Shown here piece after piece: positions 8,401-17,685 of a stretch of DNA of 64,000 nucleotides. Location of the stretch: the NCBI GenBank assembly GCA_017883385.1, contig JADGNQ010000001.1, positions 124,001 through 188,000 of the forward strand, written 5' to 3'. The notes beneath the pieces are model-generated. The model searched no databases. It was not told the DNA's origin and saw nothing but the letters and a program-made list of their open reading frames with translations. Position 1 is the first letter of the stretch; each line of letters starts with the position of its first letter. The position numbers and the translations under genes are program-made. Origin of the DNA: Candidatus Sulfotelmatobacter sp. GTDB taxonomy: Bacteria; Acidobacteriota; Terriglobia; Terriglobales; Acidobacteriaceae.

Positions 8401-8428
8401 GCGCGGGCGTCTCCGCCCGCGCTTTTTT
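8401..8428 (+). terminator. Rho-independent terminator of ino1
   Basis: Perfect 9-bp GC stem: GCGCGGGCG (8401-8409) and CGCCCGCGC (8414-8422) with a 4-nt loop, followed by six T (8423-8428), 24 nt after the ino1 stop. Confidence 0.9.
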
Positions 8429-8545
8429 GCGGAGCAAAAGACCCCGGCCCGAACCCGGGCCCCCTCGCCAAACCGGGAACCGATGCGACTATACTTCCGT
8501 AGTTCATAGCGTTACCACGTCATCCGTCCAGAAAGAGGCTCCGCA

Positions 8546-11440
8546 ATGGCAGCCAGTATGCGAAAGACCGCCCTTCTCCTTCTGTGTCTTGCCACGTTGA
8601 CAGTCTGTGTATCCGCGCAAGACAAGGCCGCTTCCACCGACAACACACCGAGGTACCGCAATCCGAATCTGACGGCAGAGGAGCGCGCGGCCGACCTGTT
8701 GCCGCGCCTGACGCTTGAGGAGAAGGTCGAGCAGATCAGCGGCGGCTTTGAAGCGCATGCGGAGATCCTGGATACCACGGGCACCTATACGACCGAACAG
8801 GCGCGCGCGGTATTCCAGCGCTGGTGGGACCCGGAGTTGCTTTTTCCCCCGAAGCGGGCGGCGATCCTACACAACGCAGTGCAGCGCTATTTGCGCGAGA
8901 AAACCAAGCTCGGTATTCCGGCCCTCTTCATGGGCGAAGGCCTGCACGGCTTCATGGAGTACGGCAGTACGAGCTTCCCGCAGGCCCTAGGGCTGGCTGG
9001 CACGTGGGATCCGGAACTGGTGCATCAAGTGTTCACCGCCGCCGCGGACGAGGCGGCTTCGGCGGGAGTCAATCAGGTGTTCTCTCCCGTGCTCGACATC
9101 GCGCGCGACCCGCGCTGGGGACGTACCGAAGAAACTTACGGGGAAGATCCGTTCCTCGCGTCGCGAATTGGCGTGGCTGCGATTACGGGATTTCAGGGCG
9201 ACACGTTCAACATTGGACGCCACCACGTGCTGGCGACGGCGAAACACTTCGCCGTCCACGGCCAGCCGGAAGGCGGCACGAACACCGCGCCGGGGAATTA
9301 CTCCGAGCGGATCATCCGCGAGAACTTTCTGGTGCCGTTCCAAGCCGCAATCGAGGAAGCCAAGGCCGGAAGCGTGATGGCCTCCTACAACGAAATCGAC
9401 GGCATCCCATCACACATTAATCACTGGCTGCTGGAAAAGGTCTTGCGCGAGGAGTGGGGTTTTCACGGATTTGTGACTTCCGACGGCGACGGCATCCAGA
9501 TGCTGGTTGGAACCCATCACGTCGCACCGAACAATGCCGTGGCGGGGCGACTCGCACTCGATGCCGGCGTCGACTTCGATCTCTCGGATGGATCCCCGTT
9601 CCGGTCGCTGATCGAACAAGTGAAGCAGGGAGTCGTTCCTGAGAATGAAGTTGATCAAGCGGCGGCACGGATCTTGACCGACAAGTTCCGCCTGGGACTG
9701 TTTGACAATCCCTTCGTCGATCCGGACTATGCGGAGAAGATCACCAATAGCCCCGAGCACCGAACTCTGGCGTTGAAGGCGGCGCAGAAGGTAGTCACCC
9801 TACTGAAGAACGAACCCGCGAAGGACGGCAAAAATCTTCTGCCGCTCGATCTCGCGAAACTCAAGACGATCGCTGTGATTGGTCCCAACGCCGAGGACGT
9901 GCATCTCGGCGGATACAGCCGCGAACCCGCGCACAGTGTCAGCATTTTGCAAGGCATTCGCGATCGCGTCGGCTCGAAGGCGCAGGTGGTATACGCCGAG
10001 GGCTGCAAGCTCACCGACGCCAAGCCCGGTTGGAGAGGATGGTTCAGCGACAACGTTCATCTCATCGATCCCGCGACGCAGGTCGATGGCGTCAAGGCCG
10101 CGGTTGCAGCGGCCCGCAAAGCCGATGTCGCGATTCTGGTCGTGGGCGAGAATGAGAGCACGAACCGCGAGGCCTGGGCCGAGCAGCATCTCGGAGATCG
10201 CGACTCGCTCGACCTACTGGGAGCGCAAAACGATCTAGTGAAGGCAGTCGTGGAAACAGGAACTCCGACGGTAGTGTTGCTGATCAACGGCCGTCCGCTT
10301 TCCATCAACTACATTGCCGAGCACGTGCCCGCGATTCTTGAGGGCTGGTATCTCGGCCAGGAAGGCGGGACTGCGGCGGCCAGCGCGCTGTTTGGCGATG
10401 TGAATCCCGGCGGCAAGCTTCCCATTACATTCCCGCGCTCGGTGGGCGACCTGCCCGACTTCTACAATCACAAGCCGTCGGCCAATCGCACCTATGCATT
10501 CAGCACGCGGAAACCGCTGTTTCCCTTTGGCTACGGGTTGAGTTACACGACCTTCAAGTTCGACCACCTGAAGGTCGAGCCTGAGCAAATTAAGGTGGGC
10601 GGGACTGCGAAGGTGAGTATCGAGATCACGAACACGGGAACACGCGAAGGCGACGAAGTTCCGCAATTCTATGTTCACCAGAAGATTGCGTCGGTGACGC
10701 GGCCGGTCCTGCAGCTGAAGGCATTCCAGCGCATCACGCTAAAGGCGGGCGAGAAGAAGACTGTCGGCTTCACGGTCACCCCCGACATGCTGTCGATGCT
10801 CAACGTCGATATGCACAAGGTCGTCGAGCCAGGGATTTTCGAATTGATGGTCGGGCCAAGTTCCGATCAGACCGAGAAGGTCATGCTCGCGGTCACAAGC
10901 GTCAACGGCGACACAGGCCTGCCGCCACTACCGCCGCCCCCAGCGGGATCTGAATCGGGAGTCGTTAGCACGTTCGACGACCTAAAACCGTCCGCCCACT
11001 ACGGATCGTGGATCGCGATCTCCGATGGCATGCAGGGCGGGAAATCCTCGAGTGCGATGCAGGCGGTGGAAGGCGGAGCGAACCACTCCAAGGGTGCGCT
11101 GCGCGTGTCAGGCGAGGTTGTCGCGGGGGGCCAGGTGTCATACGGCGGAGCCGCCTTCGGTCCGGGTTCGTCTCCCATGGAGCCGGCGAATCTTTCGAAA
11201 AAGAAGACGGTCAGTTTCTGGGCCAAAGGAGATGGCACGAGCTATCTGGTCGCCATGCTCACCAAAGGAGCGGAGGGCATGCCTCCGAATAAACCCTTCG
11301 CAGCCGGGGCGGAATGGAAGCAGTATTCGTTTCCGTTGTCCGACTTCAATACCGATGGCAGCGACGTTACGTCGCTGGCTTTTGTGAGCGTAGTGCCGGG
11401 CAAGTTCGAGTTCGAACTCGACGAGGTGGAGATCAAATAG
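8546..11440 (+). CDS. Secreted glycoside hydrolase family 3 (beta-xylosidase/glucosidase type)
   Basis: A 964-residue exported exo-glycosidase. A signal peptide (MRKTALLLLCLATLTVCVSAQ) is followed by the GH3 (alpha/beta)8 barrel, with KHFAVHG and the nucleophile aspartate D313 in FVTSDGDG. Next comes the alpha/beta sandwich domain (LKTIAVIGPNA), then a fibronectin III-like domain (about 670-760, EVPQFYVHQKIASVTRP). After a Pro-rich linker (PPLPPPPAGS), the last 160 residues form an extra jelly-roll domain resembling CBM11/CIA30 (TFDDLKPS, YSFPLSDFNTDG, FVSVVPGKFEFELDEVEI). The SDGDG motif resembles beta-xylosidase-type GH3. It probably degrades plant oligosaccharides in the periplasm or outside the cell. 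Confidence 0.92.
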   Translation: MAASMRKTALLLLCLATLTVCVSAQDKAASTDNTPRYRNPNLTAEERAADLLPRLTLEEKVEQISGGFEAHAEILDTTGTYTTEQARAVFQRWWDPELLFPPKRAAILHNAVQRYLREKTKLGIPALFMGEGLHGFMEYGSTSFPQALGLAGTWDPELVHQVFTAAADEAASAGVNQVFSPVLDIARDPRWGRTEETYGEDPFLASRIGVAAITGFQGDTFNIGRHHVLATAKHFAVHGQPEGGTNTAPGNYSERIIRENFLVPFQAAIEEAKAGSVMASYNEIDGIPSHINHWLLEKVLREEWGFHGFVTSDGDGIQMLVGTHHVAPNNAVAGRLALDAGVDFDLSDGSPFRSLIEQVKQGVVPENEVDQAAARILTDKFRLGLFDNPFVDPDYAEKITNSPEHRTLALKAAQKVVTLLKNEPAKDGKNLLPLDLAKLKTIAVIGPNAEDVHLGGYSREPAHSVSILQGIRDRVGSKAQVVYAEGCKLTDAKPGWRGWFSDNVHLIDPATQVDGVKAAVAAARKADVAILVVGENESTNREAWAEQHLGDRDSLDLLGAQNDLVKAVVETGTPTVVLLINGRPLSINYIAEHVPAILEGWYLGQEGGTAAASALFGDVNPGGKLPITFPRSVGDLPDFYNHKPSANRTYAFSTRKPLFPFGYGLSYTTFKFDHLKVEPEQIKVGGTAKVSIEITNTGTREGDEVPQFYVHQKIASVTRPVLQLKAFQRITLKAGEKKTVGFTVTPDMLSMLNVDMHKVVEPGIFELMVGPSSDQTEKVMLAVTSVNGDTGLPPLPPPPAGSESGVVSTFDDLKPSAHYGSWIAISDGMQGGKSSSAMQAVEGGANHSKGALRVSGEVVAGGQVSYGGAAFGPGSSPMEPANLSKKKTVSFWAKGDGTSYLVAMLTKGAEGMPPNKPFAAGAEWKQYSFPLSDFNTDGSDVTSLAFVSVVPGKFEFELDEVEIK

Positions 11441-11460
11441 ACCAGTTTCGGCGAGTCACG

Positions 11461-12761
11461 TCACACGTCAGCCAGTGCGAGAGATCTTCGTTCGCTTGTA
11501 CTCGTCGAATTTCTCAGGAAGCGGTCGATTTCCTTCTTCTGTAGATAATACGGAGTCAACAGCCGCAGTTTGTGCGGATCGGCTCCGCGAATGTGGATCT
11601 TGTGCGTCTTCCATAGCCAGTTCTCCAGATCAGCGCGCGGAACCGCCGGCACGTTGACCGTGACAATCGCACAGCGCAGGGCGGCGTCGGGAGATGTCCA
11701 CGACTCGGCACCGCGTTTTTTTTATTTCTTCGAGAATGTAATCTGCGAGGTGCCGGTGGCGGCGCTCAATACGCTCCATACCGATGTCGTTGGCCAGTTT
11801 GATCGACGCGCGCAATCCCCACAGTGCCGGGACGTTCGAACTACCAATGCGCTGGAAGCGCTCCGCCCGAATCTTTGTTTCGTCCCAGCCTTCGGTCGCA
11901 ACGGTGTTCCACAGTCGGTCGATGACTTCGTCACGCACGTACAGGAAGCCCGAACCCTTGGGCGCCTGCAGCCATTTGTGCGGGCTTGAGGAATACATGT
12001 CACAGCCGAGCTCGTGCACATTCAGCCGCATCATCCCGGGGACGTGGGCGCCGTCAACAGCAGAGAGAATTCCTTTTGTGCGCGAGTGCTGCAAGTTCTT
12101 TGGCGGGCAGCACCACTCCCGAGAATGTCGTGATGTGGCTGAAGAAAAGCACGCGCGTGCGTGGCGTGATGGCATCGTTGAAAAGGTTGAGCACCTGCGC
12201 CGCGTCTTTCATGGGGCGGGGAAGCGTGACCTTCTTCACCACGATGCCGTAACGTTTGGCCTTCAGATCCCACGGATGCTCGCCGCCCGGATGCTCCTGA
12301 TCAGTCATCAGCACTTCGTCACCGGGCTTCATATCGATGCCGTTAGCGATGTAGCTATTGGCTTCGGTCGCATTACGCAGAAGGGCGATTTCGTCGCGGT
12401 TGCATCCGACGAAGGCCGCCAGCGGATCTCGGAACTCATTCCACGCAGCGTATCCCCAGATGGGATAATCCTCGGGATCCTGCTGATCCATTTTCTCGGT
12501 GGTGGTGTAGCCGTCGAAGATGGCGTGCAACACAGGTGCGGGGCTCGAACCTACGGTGCCATTGTTCAGGTAGACTTCATCTTCGGGGATCAGGAACTGC
12601 TTCCGCATCTCGGCCCAGTAGGCGTCTTCGTTCTTGTCGAGCAGCGCGTGGTCAGGGAGCGGGGGAGTCTTTTCGAGTTGCGCGAGCAGACTCCCGCGGA
12701 ACGCAAGCGAACCGGCAACACCGCTGGCGGCAGTTGCGAGGAAATGACGGCGGTCGAGCAC
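11461..12761 (-). pseudogene. Tat-exported class V aminotransferase, broken by two frameshifts
   Basis: The reading frame starts at 12761 with a twin-arginine signal (MLDRRHFLATAASGVAG) and continues as a PLP-dependent class V aminotransferase of the isopenicillin-N-epimerase-like type (LNNGTVGSSPAPV, EALLRNATEANSYI-like region, KPGDEVL). It shifts frame near 12070 at an AAAA run, continues through the PLP lysine segment SSPHKWLQAPKGSGFLYV, and shifts again near 11718 at a run of eight A (minus strand). It finishes in a third frame with IVTVNVPAVPRADLENWLW...LRLLTPYYLQKKEIDRFL. Joined, the three parts give a full-length enzyme. Both breaks lie in homopolymers, so sequencing error is as likely as true decay. 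Confidence 0.85.
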
Positions 12762-12835
12762 AGTGGAACCTCCGGCGAACGGAAGGCGCTATGGTACGAC
12801 CCGGCCAGCACAAGGAGCAAGGGCGGGAAAGAATA

Positions 12836-12872
12836 ACGGGGCCGTGCCCAGAGTAAGAGCGCACAGCCCCGT
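12836..12872 (-). terminator. Terminator hairpin after the GloVer gene
   Basis: ACGGGGC-C-GTGC (12836-12846) pairs with GCAC-A-GCCCCGT (12861-12872) with one mismatch. On the minus strand it is followed by a T-rich stretch (TTATTCTTT). It sits after the GloVer gene stop and before the aminotransferase start. Confidence 0.65.
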
Positions 12873-12927
12873 GCAGGACTGCAGTTCATGGTTCCAATAC
12901 TTACAAGTCGTTCTACATGCAGCGCGG

Positions 12928-14535
12928 CTACTCCACTGTGAATTCTGTCGCGCTGCTCGCATTTCCTCCTTGGGTCGTAACCTGAATCTTCCCGGTGACG
13001 GCCCCTGTAGGCACGGTGGTTGTGATCTGAGTGTCAGAGTTGACCGTGAAGGTTGCAGTTTTAGTTCCGAACCTGACCGCCGTGGTCTGGGTGAAGCTCA
13101 TCCCGGTAATCACAACCTGTGTGCCCACCGGTCCGCTGGGTGGGGTGAAGCTCGTGATCACGGGCGCGATCTTGAATTTCAGCGGCGACAGCAGGTTGCC
13201 CCCGGGTTCCTTCACTGTGATGATCCCGGTGGTCGATCCCGCAGCCGGCTTCGCGATCATGAATCCGTTGCCCGACGTGCTGAATGGAGCGGCGGTGCTC
13301 CCGAATAGCACCTGGGTTGCAGTCGAAAGATTCTGGCCCAGAATCCCTACAGACCCACCCACCTTCGCCGACTTGATTCCAACCGGAGTAACGAAGGATT
13401 TGAGACCGGCGGACAGACTATATAGGACGCCATCGTTGTGCGCCCCACCCGCGTTGGTCAGGCCGTAAATTGTTCCATTCGTGTGCAGCAGTGGCTGCGA
13501 GTACGGGGACGAGCCGTGTGTAATATCGAAGCTGTGAATCACGGCGAACGACGTACCATCGGTCTTCAGCTTGAAGATGGTGCCACCAAGCGCAGTCCCT
13601 CCACCAGAAGTTACTCCGTAGAGAAAACCGTCGCTGCCCTGAACCAACCCCGTCAGAGGATTGATGCCGTTGGCCCGCGTGTTGTTATCGAAATTGTGCA
13701 GCACGGTGTAGACGCCTGCTGGAGTCATCTTGTACACCACGCCTGAAACAAGCGAACCCCCGACCGAGGCGGTGCCGTAGAAGTTTCCGTCGGCCGCCTG
13801 CAGAATTGGGCCATAGGGAACTGCTCCCGTCGGATCGTTAAAGCTGAACACGGTCTTGAGCACCCCAGCCGAGGTCACGGAGAAAACCGACCCGCGGCCG
13901 AACGTGCCACCCAGTTGAGTGACGCCGTAGAGCTTGCCGTCGATCCCCAGTGTCAGGGGACCATCGCACTCCAGTCCCAACGTGACCAGAGGCGTGAACA
14001 CGCCGGCAGTGCTGACCTTGTAGATGGTGGACTTTGATCCGGTGACGGTGGTGCCGTAGAGCCTGCCATCCGGCCCGGTCGCGGGCGAGTTGCGCGGGAA
14101 CCCTCCCTCGGTGCTGTTCGTGAAGTTGTAAATCACGGTGTGGGTTCCCGAAGGAGTGATCTTGTAGATAGTTCCCGCCGAATGGGTTCCACCGGAAGTC
14201 GTGGTGCCGTAGAAATTTCCGTCTGTTCCCAGAGTGAGCCCGCCTTGCGGTGTGCTTCCATCGGTAACATTAAAACTGTGCAGCACGGTCACGGTGCCGC
14301 TGAGCGTGGACTTAAAGATCGAGCCCCTGCCGTTGACGCCGCCGGAAAAGGCAGTGCCATACAGGTTGCCGTCGCGACCCTGCGCCAGTGTACCGGGGAA
14401 CGATGAGCAGCAGCCTGAATTTGTGTGGTCAAATTCGAAGAGATCGGTGAAAGTTTGCGCCTGCGCGACGGCGGCGGAGGCCACAGCGGCGGCTATGAGC
14501 GTCAGCAATAGGAGACGTAGCTGGTTGCATTTCAT
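12928..14535 (-). CDS. Secreted GloVer-repeat (TIGR03803) protein with TIG domains
   Basis: A 535-residue exported surface protein. After a signal peptide (MKCNQLRLLLLTLIAAAVA) come about ten tandem GloVer repeats of the pattern GxDGxxYGTTxxGG...GTIFK, expected to form a beta-propeller. Two IPT/TIG immunoglobulin-like domains at the C-terminus contain GPVGTQVVITG and VNSDTQITTTVPTGAVTG. ATG at 14535 has AGGAG upstream; the frame is open to 14703 but without support. It is a close paralogue of the gene at 15853. No anchor such as LPXTG or an autotransporter barrel is visible. Family function is unknown. Confidence 0.85.
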   Translation of the reverse strand: MKCNQLRLLLLTLIAAAVASAAVAQAQTFTDLFEFDHTNSGCCSSFPGTLAQGRDGNLYGTAFSGGVNGRGSIFKSTLSGTVTVLHSFNVTDGSTPQGGLTLGTDGNFYGTTTSGGTHSAGTIYKITPSGTHTVIYNFTNSTEGGFPRNSPATGPDGRLYGTTVTGSKSTIYKVSTAGVFTPLVTLGLECDGPLTLGIDGKLYGVTQLGGTFGRGSVFSVTSAGVLKTVFSFNDPTGAVPYGPILQAADGNFYGTASVGGSLVSGVVYKMTPAGVYTVLHNFDNNTRANGINPLTGLVQGSDGFLYGVTSGGGTALGGTIFKLKTDGTSFAVIHSFDITHGSSPYSQPLLHTNGTIYGLTNAGGAHNDGVLYSLSAGLKSFVTPVGIKSAKVGGSVGILGQNLSTATQVLFGSTAAPFSTSGNGFMIAKPAAGSTTGIITVKEPGGNLLSPLKFKIAPVITSFTPPSGPVGTQVVITGMSFTQTTAVRFGTKTATFTVNSDTQITTTVPTGAVTGKIQVTTQGGNASSATEFTVE

Positions 14536-14605
14536 CGGATTGCTCCTGAGATTGTCATTGTCACGTATGCGCACAACGAAACTGCGTTTCTTTCCAGGTT
14601 CGACT

Positions 14606-14962
14606 TCAGCGTGCTTTTTGTGGGAGAGATCGAATGGCGACCGCGGCCGTGGGCGGAATCCCGAGCATGATCGAATAGTGCCCGCTCTTGTTCGGTTGGA
14701 CACTCTGGGTTTCCATCCACAGCGGCGCGCCGCCCTGCGATTCTTTGTATAACGAGAACGTCACGCCGACCACGCTGATCAGCGGCCTTCCGCTCACGTC
14801 GGCCAGCGTGCCGCCGTAATTCACGAGTTTTGGCACGACGGTGTTGGTGGAGACCGCTGATGCTCCCACGGGGATGGCGAGTTGCTGCGCCAGACCGGCG
14901 ACCGGGAAGCTGCACACTGCTGCGATCAGGCTGAGCCTGAGCCCCAAGTATCTACGGATCAT
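14606..14962 (-). pseudogene. Truncated N-terminal copy of the fibre-like secreted protein
   Basis: A 118-residue frame with a signal peptide (MIRRYLGLRLSLIAAV...) and then the domain that also opens the 767-residue protein at 17753: PKLVNYGGTLADVSGRPL, VTFSLYKESQGGAPLWMETQS and GHYSIMLG match its VRYGGTVRGATGPL, LTFALYKTQQGGSPLWLETQS and GHYTVQLG. The match ends there, and the frame stops after about 20 unrelated residues. I read it as a remnant of a deleted paralogue; the signal peptide is intact, so a short secreted product remains possible. The shared 25-nt upstream element is at 15010-15034. Confidence 0.65.
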
Positions 14963-15009
14963 ATTTCTCCTCCAGACAGCTTCGCTTGCACGGTTCTACT
15001 TGTTGATAA

Positions 15010-15034
15010 CGAAAAGCGCGAGCGGATTGGCTCA
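15010..15034 (-). promoter_or_regulatory. Shared upstream element, copy A
   Basis: On the minus strand: TGAGCC, 8 nt, then CGCGCTTTT. It is 47 nt before the start at 14962. The same ungapped 25-nt pattern lies before the secreted genes at 17460 and 20056. The left half also belongs to a perfect 13-bp inverted repeat, GCGCGAGCGGATT (15016-15028) with 15047-15059. Confidence 0.55.
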
Positions 15035-15113
15035 TCTCATCGATGGAATCCGCTCGCGCTCCCCCACACGCTCATTATTGGGTGCAGCCTCGTTCAGGCT
15101 CCGCGCCTTGCGA

Positions 15114-15152
15114 CGAATCGGGTCACGCCTGAGAACGGTGAGGCCCGATTCG
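15114..15152 (-). terminator. Terminator-like hairpin
   Basis: CGAATCGGG (15114-15122) pairs with CCCGATTCG (15144-15152), and TCACGCC with GGTGAGG can extend the stem inward with mismatches. It lies just after the remnant at 15173 on the minus strand. No T-run is evident. Confidence 0.45.
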
Positions 15153-15172
15153 CAACTATTTGCGTTCTGGCT

Positions 15173-15659
15173 CTACTTCTGCACCAGGGGATGACCAGCG
15201 TGCGCGGAATTCGCCGGGATCATCCGGCTCATATCCAGATACGTCGGTGTGGTGCCGAGGGTCTGCATCTTCGACGGGTCTGGATCGTTGGTATGGTCGG
15301 CCATGCGGATGTTCTCGCAGTCCTTCCGCAAGGCCACGATGCGGTAGTCAAATCCAACGCTTGAGGTTCCGTCGCCTATCTCGCGCACCTCGAATGAGTT
15401 CGCCGTTTTGTGTGTGACGTAGAGGCCTTTGCAATCATCACTCGGAGTCAGGAACACGTGGTACCGGTTCCGGTGTTGACGGTCTGCGCGAACCGGCTTC
15501 GAGATGGATAACTGCGGAGCCGTTCGACAGGTGCTCGGAGCCAAAGTCTTCAAACCAGTTTTTCGGAGACTCGATGGCCGCGAGCGCCACCTTACGCTGG
15601 CCGCCATTAATCGGGACGACCGCGGTTCCTTTCGAATTGTGGACGGTTGCGATGAGACC
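15173..15659 (-). pseudogene. Frameshifted C-terminal remnant of a fibre-like secreted protein
   Basis: Read in three frames, this yields one continuous family sequence. First GLIATVHNSKGTAVVPING and KVALAAIESPKNWFEDFGS with NGSAVIHLEA, then FAQTVNTGTG, then YHVFLTPSDDCKGLYVTHKT, FEVREIGDG and FDYRIVALRKDCENIRMADH, to the stop at 15173. This is the C-terminal module that ends many acidobacterial secreted fibre-like proteins. Two frameshifts fall within about 60 bp. It begins directly after the stop codon of the TIG fragment at 15660 with no start codon of its own, so it is a gene fragment. Confidence 0.7.
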
Positions 15660-15788
15660 TTAATTCACGGTGAAGGTGGTTGTGCTGGTTGCAGTTCCTC
15701 CTGATGGAGTGAGGGAGATTTTGCCGGTCAACGTTCCAGTGGGGAGGGTGACGGTGACCTGCGTGTCCGAGTTCACGGCGAGAATCGA
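15660..15788 (-). pseudogene. Orphan TIG-domain tail (about 42 codons)
   Basis: On the minus strand, about 42 codons read VNSDTQVTVTLPTGTLTGKI and end FTVN-stop. They closely match the last 42 residues of the intact paralogues at 15853 (VNSDTQVTATVPTGAKTGKI...FTVN) and 12928. No start or signal peptide precedes it; its 5' edge is about 65 nt from the stop of the intact gene. It is a duplicated 3' end left by recombination between tandem paralogues. Confidence 0.7.
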
Positions 15789-15852
15789 TGTGCTCTCCGC
15801 CCAAGGCGGGGACAGCCATGTGGCTTTCCCCGCTGGGCCTCGGAGACTTCGT

Positions 15853-17460
15853 TTAGTTAACGGTGAAACTGGCTGCGCTGTTCGCCGTTCCTCCGGGCGT
15901 GACGACCGAGATCTTTCCCGTCTTTGCTCCGGTAGGAACGGTTGCCGTGACCTGCGTGTCGGAATTTACCGTGAAGGCCGTGGCTGCAACGCCGCCGAAC
16001 TTCACGGCCGTAGCCTGCAACAGGGCAGTCCCGGTGATTACGACTTGCGTACCCACCGGGCCGTTGGGCGGAGTAAAGCCGCTGATGGACGGTGAGATCT
16101 TGAAGTTCTGCAGCGTCAGCAGATTGCCGCTGGGTTCCTGCACCGTGATCAGTCCGGTGGTGGCGCCCGCGACAATCTTGGCCGTCAGGTAGGTATCGTT
16201 GGAGACCGTGAAGGTTCCCCCGCCGGCGCCAAACAAAACTCCGGTAGCGCTGTGGAAGCCCTGGCCGAGCATGCCAATGGATGTGCCCACTTTAGCGCTC
16301 TTGCGCACCACGGGAATGGTGAAGGATTTCAGGCTGGCGTCGAGACTGTAAACCGTTCCATAGGGCACGTGAGCGCCGCCGTGAGAAGACATTCCATAGA
16401 TCTTTCCGTTGGTGTGAAGCAGCGGCGTGGAGAGCGGTGTATCCCCAGTTGCGGTGTCGAAGTCGTGGAGCACCGCGAACCCTGTGCCGGTCGTGTTGAT
16501 CTTGAAAAGCACGCCCAAGTTGTTAGCGCCGCCGGATGAGGTTACGCCATAAAGAAACTTGTCACTGCCCTGAACCAAACCCGAGTAGGGAGTCGCGCCA
16601 TTGGCATGACTTGAGGTGCTGAAGTTGAACAACACTTTGTAAGTGCCGGCCGTGGTCAACTTGAAAACGACTCCGCCGGAACTCGTTCCGCCACTCGCAG
16701 TGGTCCCGTACAGCACACCGTCGGCACCTTGCATCAGCGGCCCGTGGGGCGAAGATTCCGTATGGAAGTTGAAGATCGTCTTCAGTGTCTTGGATGTGGG
16801 TGAAAACTGAAATACCGTCCCGGCGTTGAAGGTTCCGCCGGTAAGCGTCGTGCCGTAGAGATTGCCATCTACACCGAGCAGCAATGGTGAGTAACTCTGC
16901 GCCGCCAGATTCGTCATCACCGTGAATACGCCGGCAGTCGTGAGTTGGTAAAGCACCGCGATCGTACCGTTGTTGGTGACCCCGTAAAAGCTTCCGTCCT
17001 GTGCCTGCACAGGAGGAACCTTCGGATATGCGCCGTCGGTGGTGTTGGTGAAATCGTACACTTCGGTGAATGTGCCGCTCGGCGTGATCTTGAAGATGGT
17101 TCCGAAATGGTTGACGCCGCCCTGATAGGTAGTGCCGTAGAAGTTCCCATCCGTTCCCATGCTGATCCCCCCCTGGGGATAGCCGCCGTGGGTGAGGTCA
17201 AAGCTGTGAATGCTGGTCAGCGTCCCCGACGGCGTCATCTTAAAGATGTTTCCGTAGAAGTTCACGCCTCCGCTGGTCGTTGCCCCATAAACATTTCCAT
17301 CTCTCCCCTGGGCGAGCATGCTGGGATAGCTTGCACAGCATCCATCGGCCTCGTTGAAGTCGTGGATGTCGGTGTAGGTCTGCGCCTGCATGAGTGTCGT
17401 AAATGGCAGTACGAAGACGGCGAACATCACCAGAAGGCGATTCAGCTTTGGCCTCGTCAT
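15853..17460 (-). CDS. Secreted GloVer-repeat protein with TIG domains (paralogue 2)
   Basis: A 535-residue exported protein, the same length and layout as the gene at 12928. A signal peptide (MTRPKLNRLLVMFAVFVLPF) is followed by about ten GloVer repeats (GTDGNFYGTTYQGGVNHFGT is typical), then two IPT/TIG modules (SIGMLGQGFHSATGVLFG; GPVGTQVVITGTALLQATAV) ending FTVN. The start has an excellent GAGGAGG site. Both paralogues contain a CCASYPSMLAQGRDGN-like or CCSSFPGTLAQGRDGN-like segment after the signal peptide, probably a disulphide-bearing first repeat. Its upstream element at 17686-17710 matches those of the neighbouring secreted genes. Confidence 0.87.
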   Translation of the reverse strand: MTRPKLNRLLVMFAVFVLPFTTLMQAQTYTDIHDFNEADGCCASYPSMLAQGRDGNVYGATTSGGVNFYGNIFKMTPSGTLTSIHSFDLTHGGYPQGGISMGTDGNFYGTTYQGGVNHFGTIFKITPSGTFTEVYDFTNTTDGAYPKVPPVQAQDGSFYGVTNNGTIAVLYQLTTAGVFTVMTNLAAQSYSPLLLGVDGNLYGTTLTGGTFNAGTVFQFSPTSKTLKTIFNFHTESSPHGPLMQGADGVLYGTTASGGTSSGGVVFKLTTAGTYKVLFNFSTSSHANGATPYSGLVQGSDKFLYGVTSSGGANNLGVLFKINTTGTGFAVLHDFDTATGDTPLSTPLLHTNGKIYGMSSHGGAHVPYGTVYSLDASLKSFTIPVVRKSAKVGTSIGMLGQGFHSATGVLFGAGGGTFTVSNDTYLTAKIVAGATTGLITVQEPSGNLLTLQNFKISPSISGFTPPNGPVGTQVVITGTALLQATAVKFGGVAATAFTVNSDTQVTATVPTGAKTGKISVVTPGGTANSAASFTVN

Positions 17461-17552
17461 GGCTTTTCCTCCTCAGATGTGCTTCTCTCGTTCTTTGTTT
17501 TGTTTCCTGGCAGGAAGCGCAAGCCGGAGTAGTTGCTCACGGCTCGGGCAAT

Positions 17553-17598
17553 CCGGAGCGACGGTAAGCTCCTGAACTGAGCTTTCCGTCGCCTCCGG
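17553..17598 (-). terminator. Terminator-like hairpin in the 17461-17752 gap
   Basis: CCGGAGCGACGGTAAGCTC (17553-17571) pairs with 17579-17598 almost throughout (one bulge, one mismatch) around a short loop. It lies between two secreted-protein genes on the minus strand. It is about 155 nt past the 17753 stop, so it may instead act as a 5' leader hairpin of the 17460 gene. Confidence 0.5.
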
Positions 17599-17685
17599 AG
17601 ATCGTCCGAATCACGGCCTCGAAGTTCCCCCCGAAACCCCAATGGCCGGCGGCTAAGGACTAATGAGCCGCTCTATCCAGTAATG

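Noticed and set aside
14703-14703. Extended start for the GloVer gene at 14703
   Set aside because: It would add 56 residues of non-signal sequence before a perfect signal peptide; ATG at 14535 has AGGAG.
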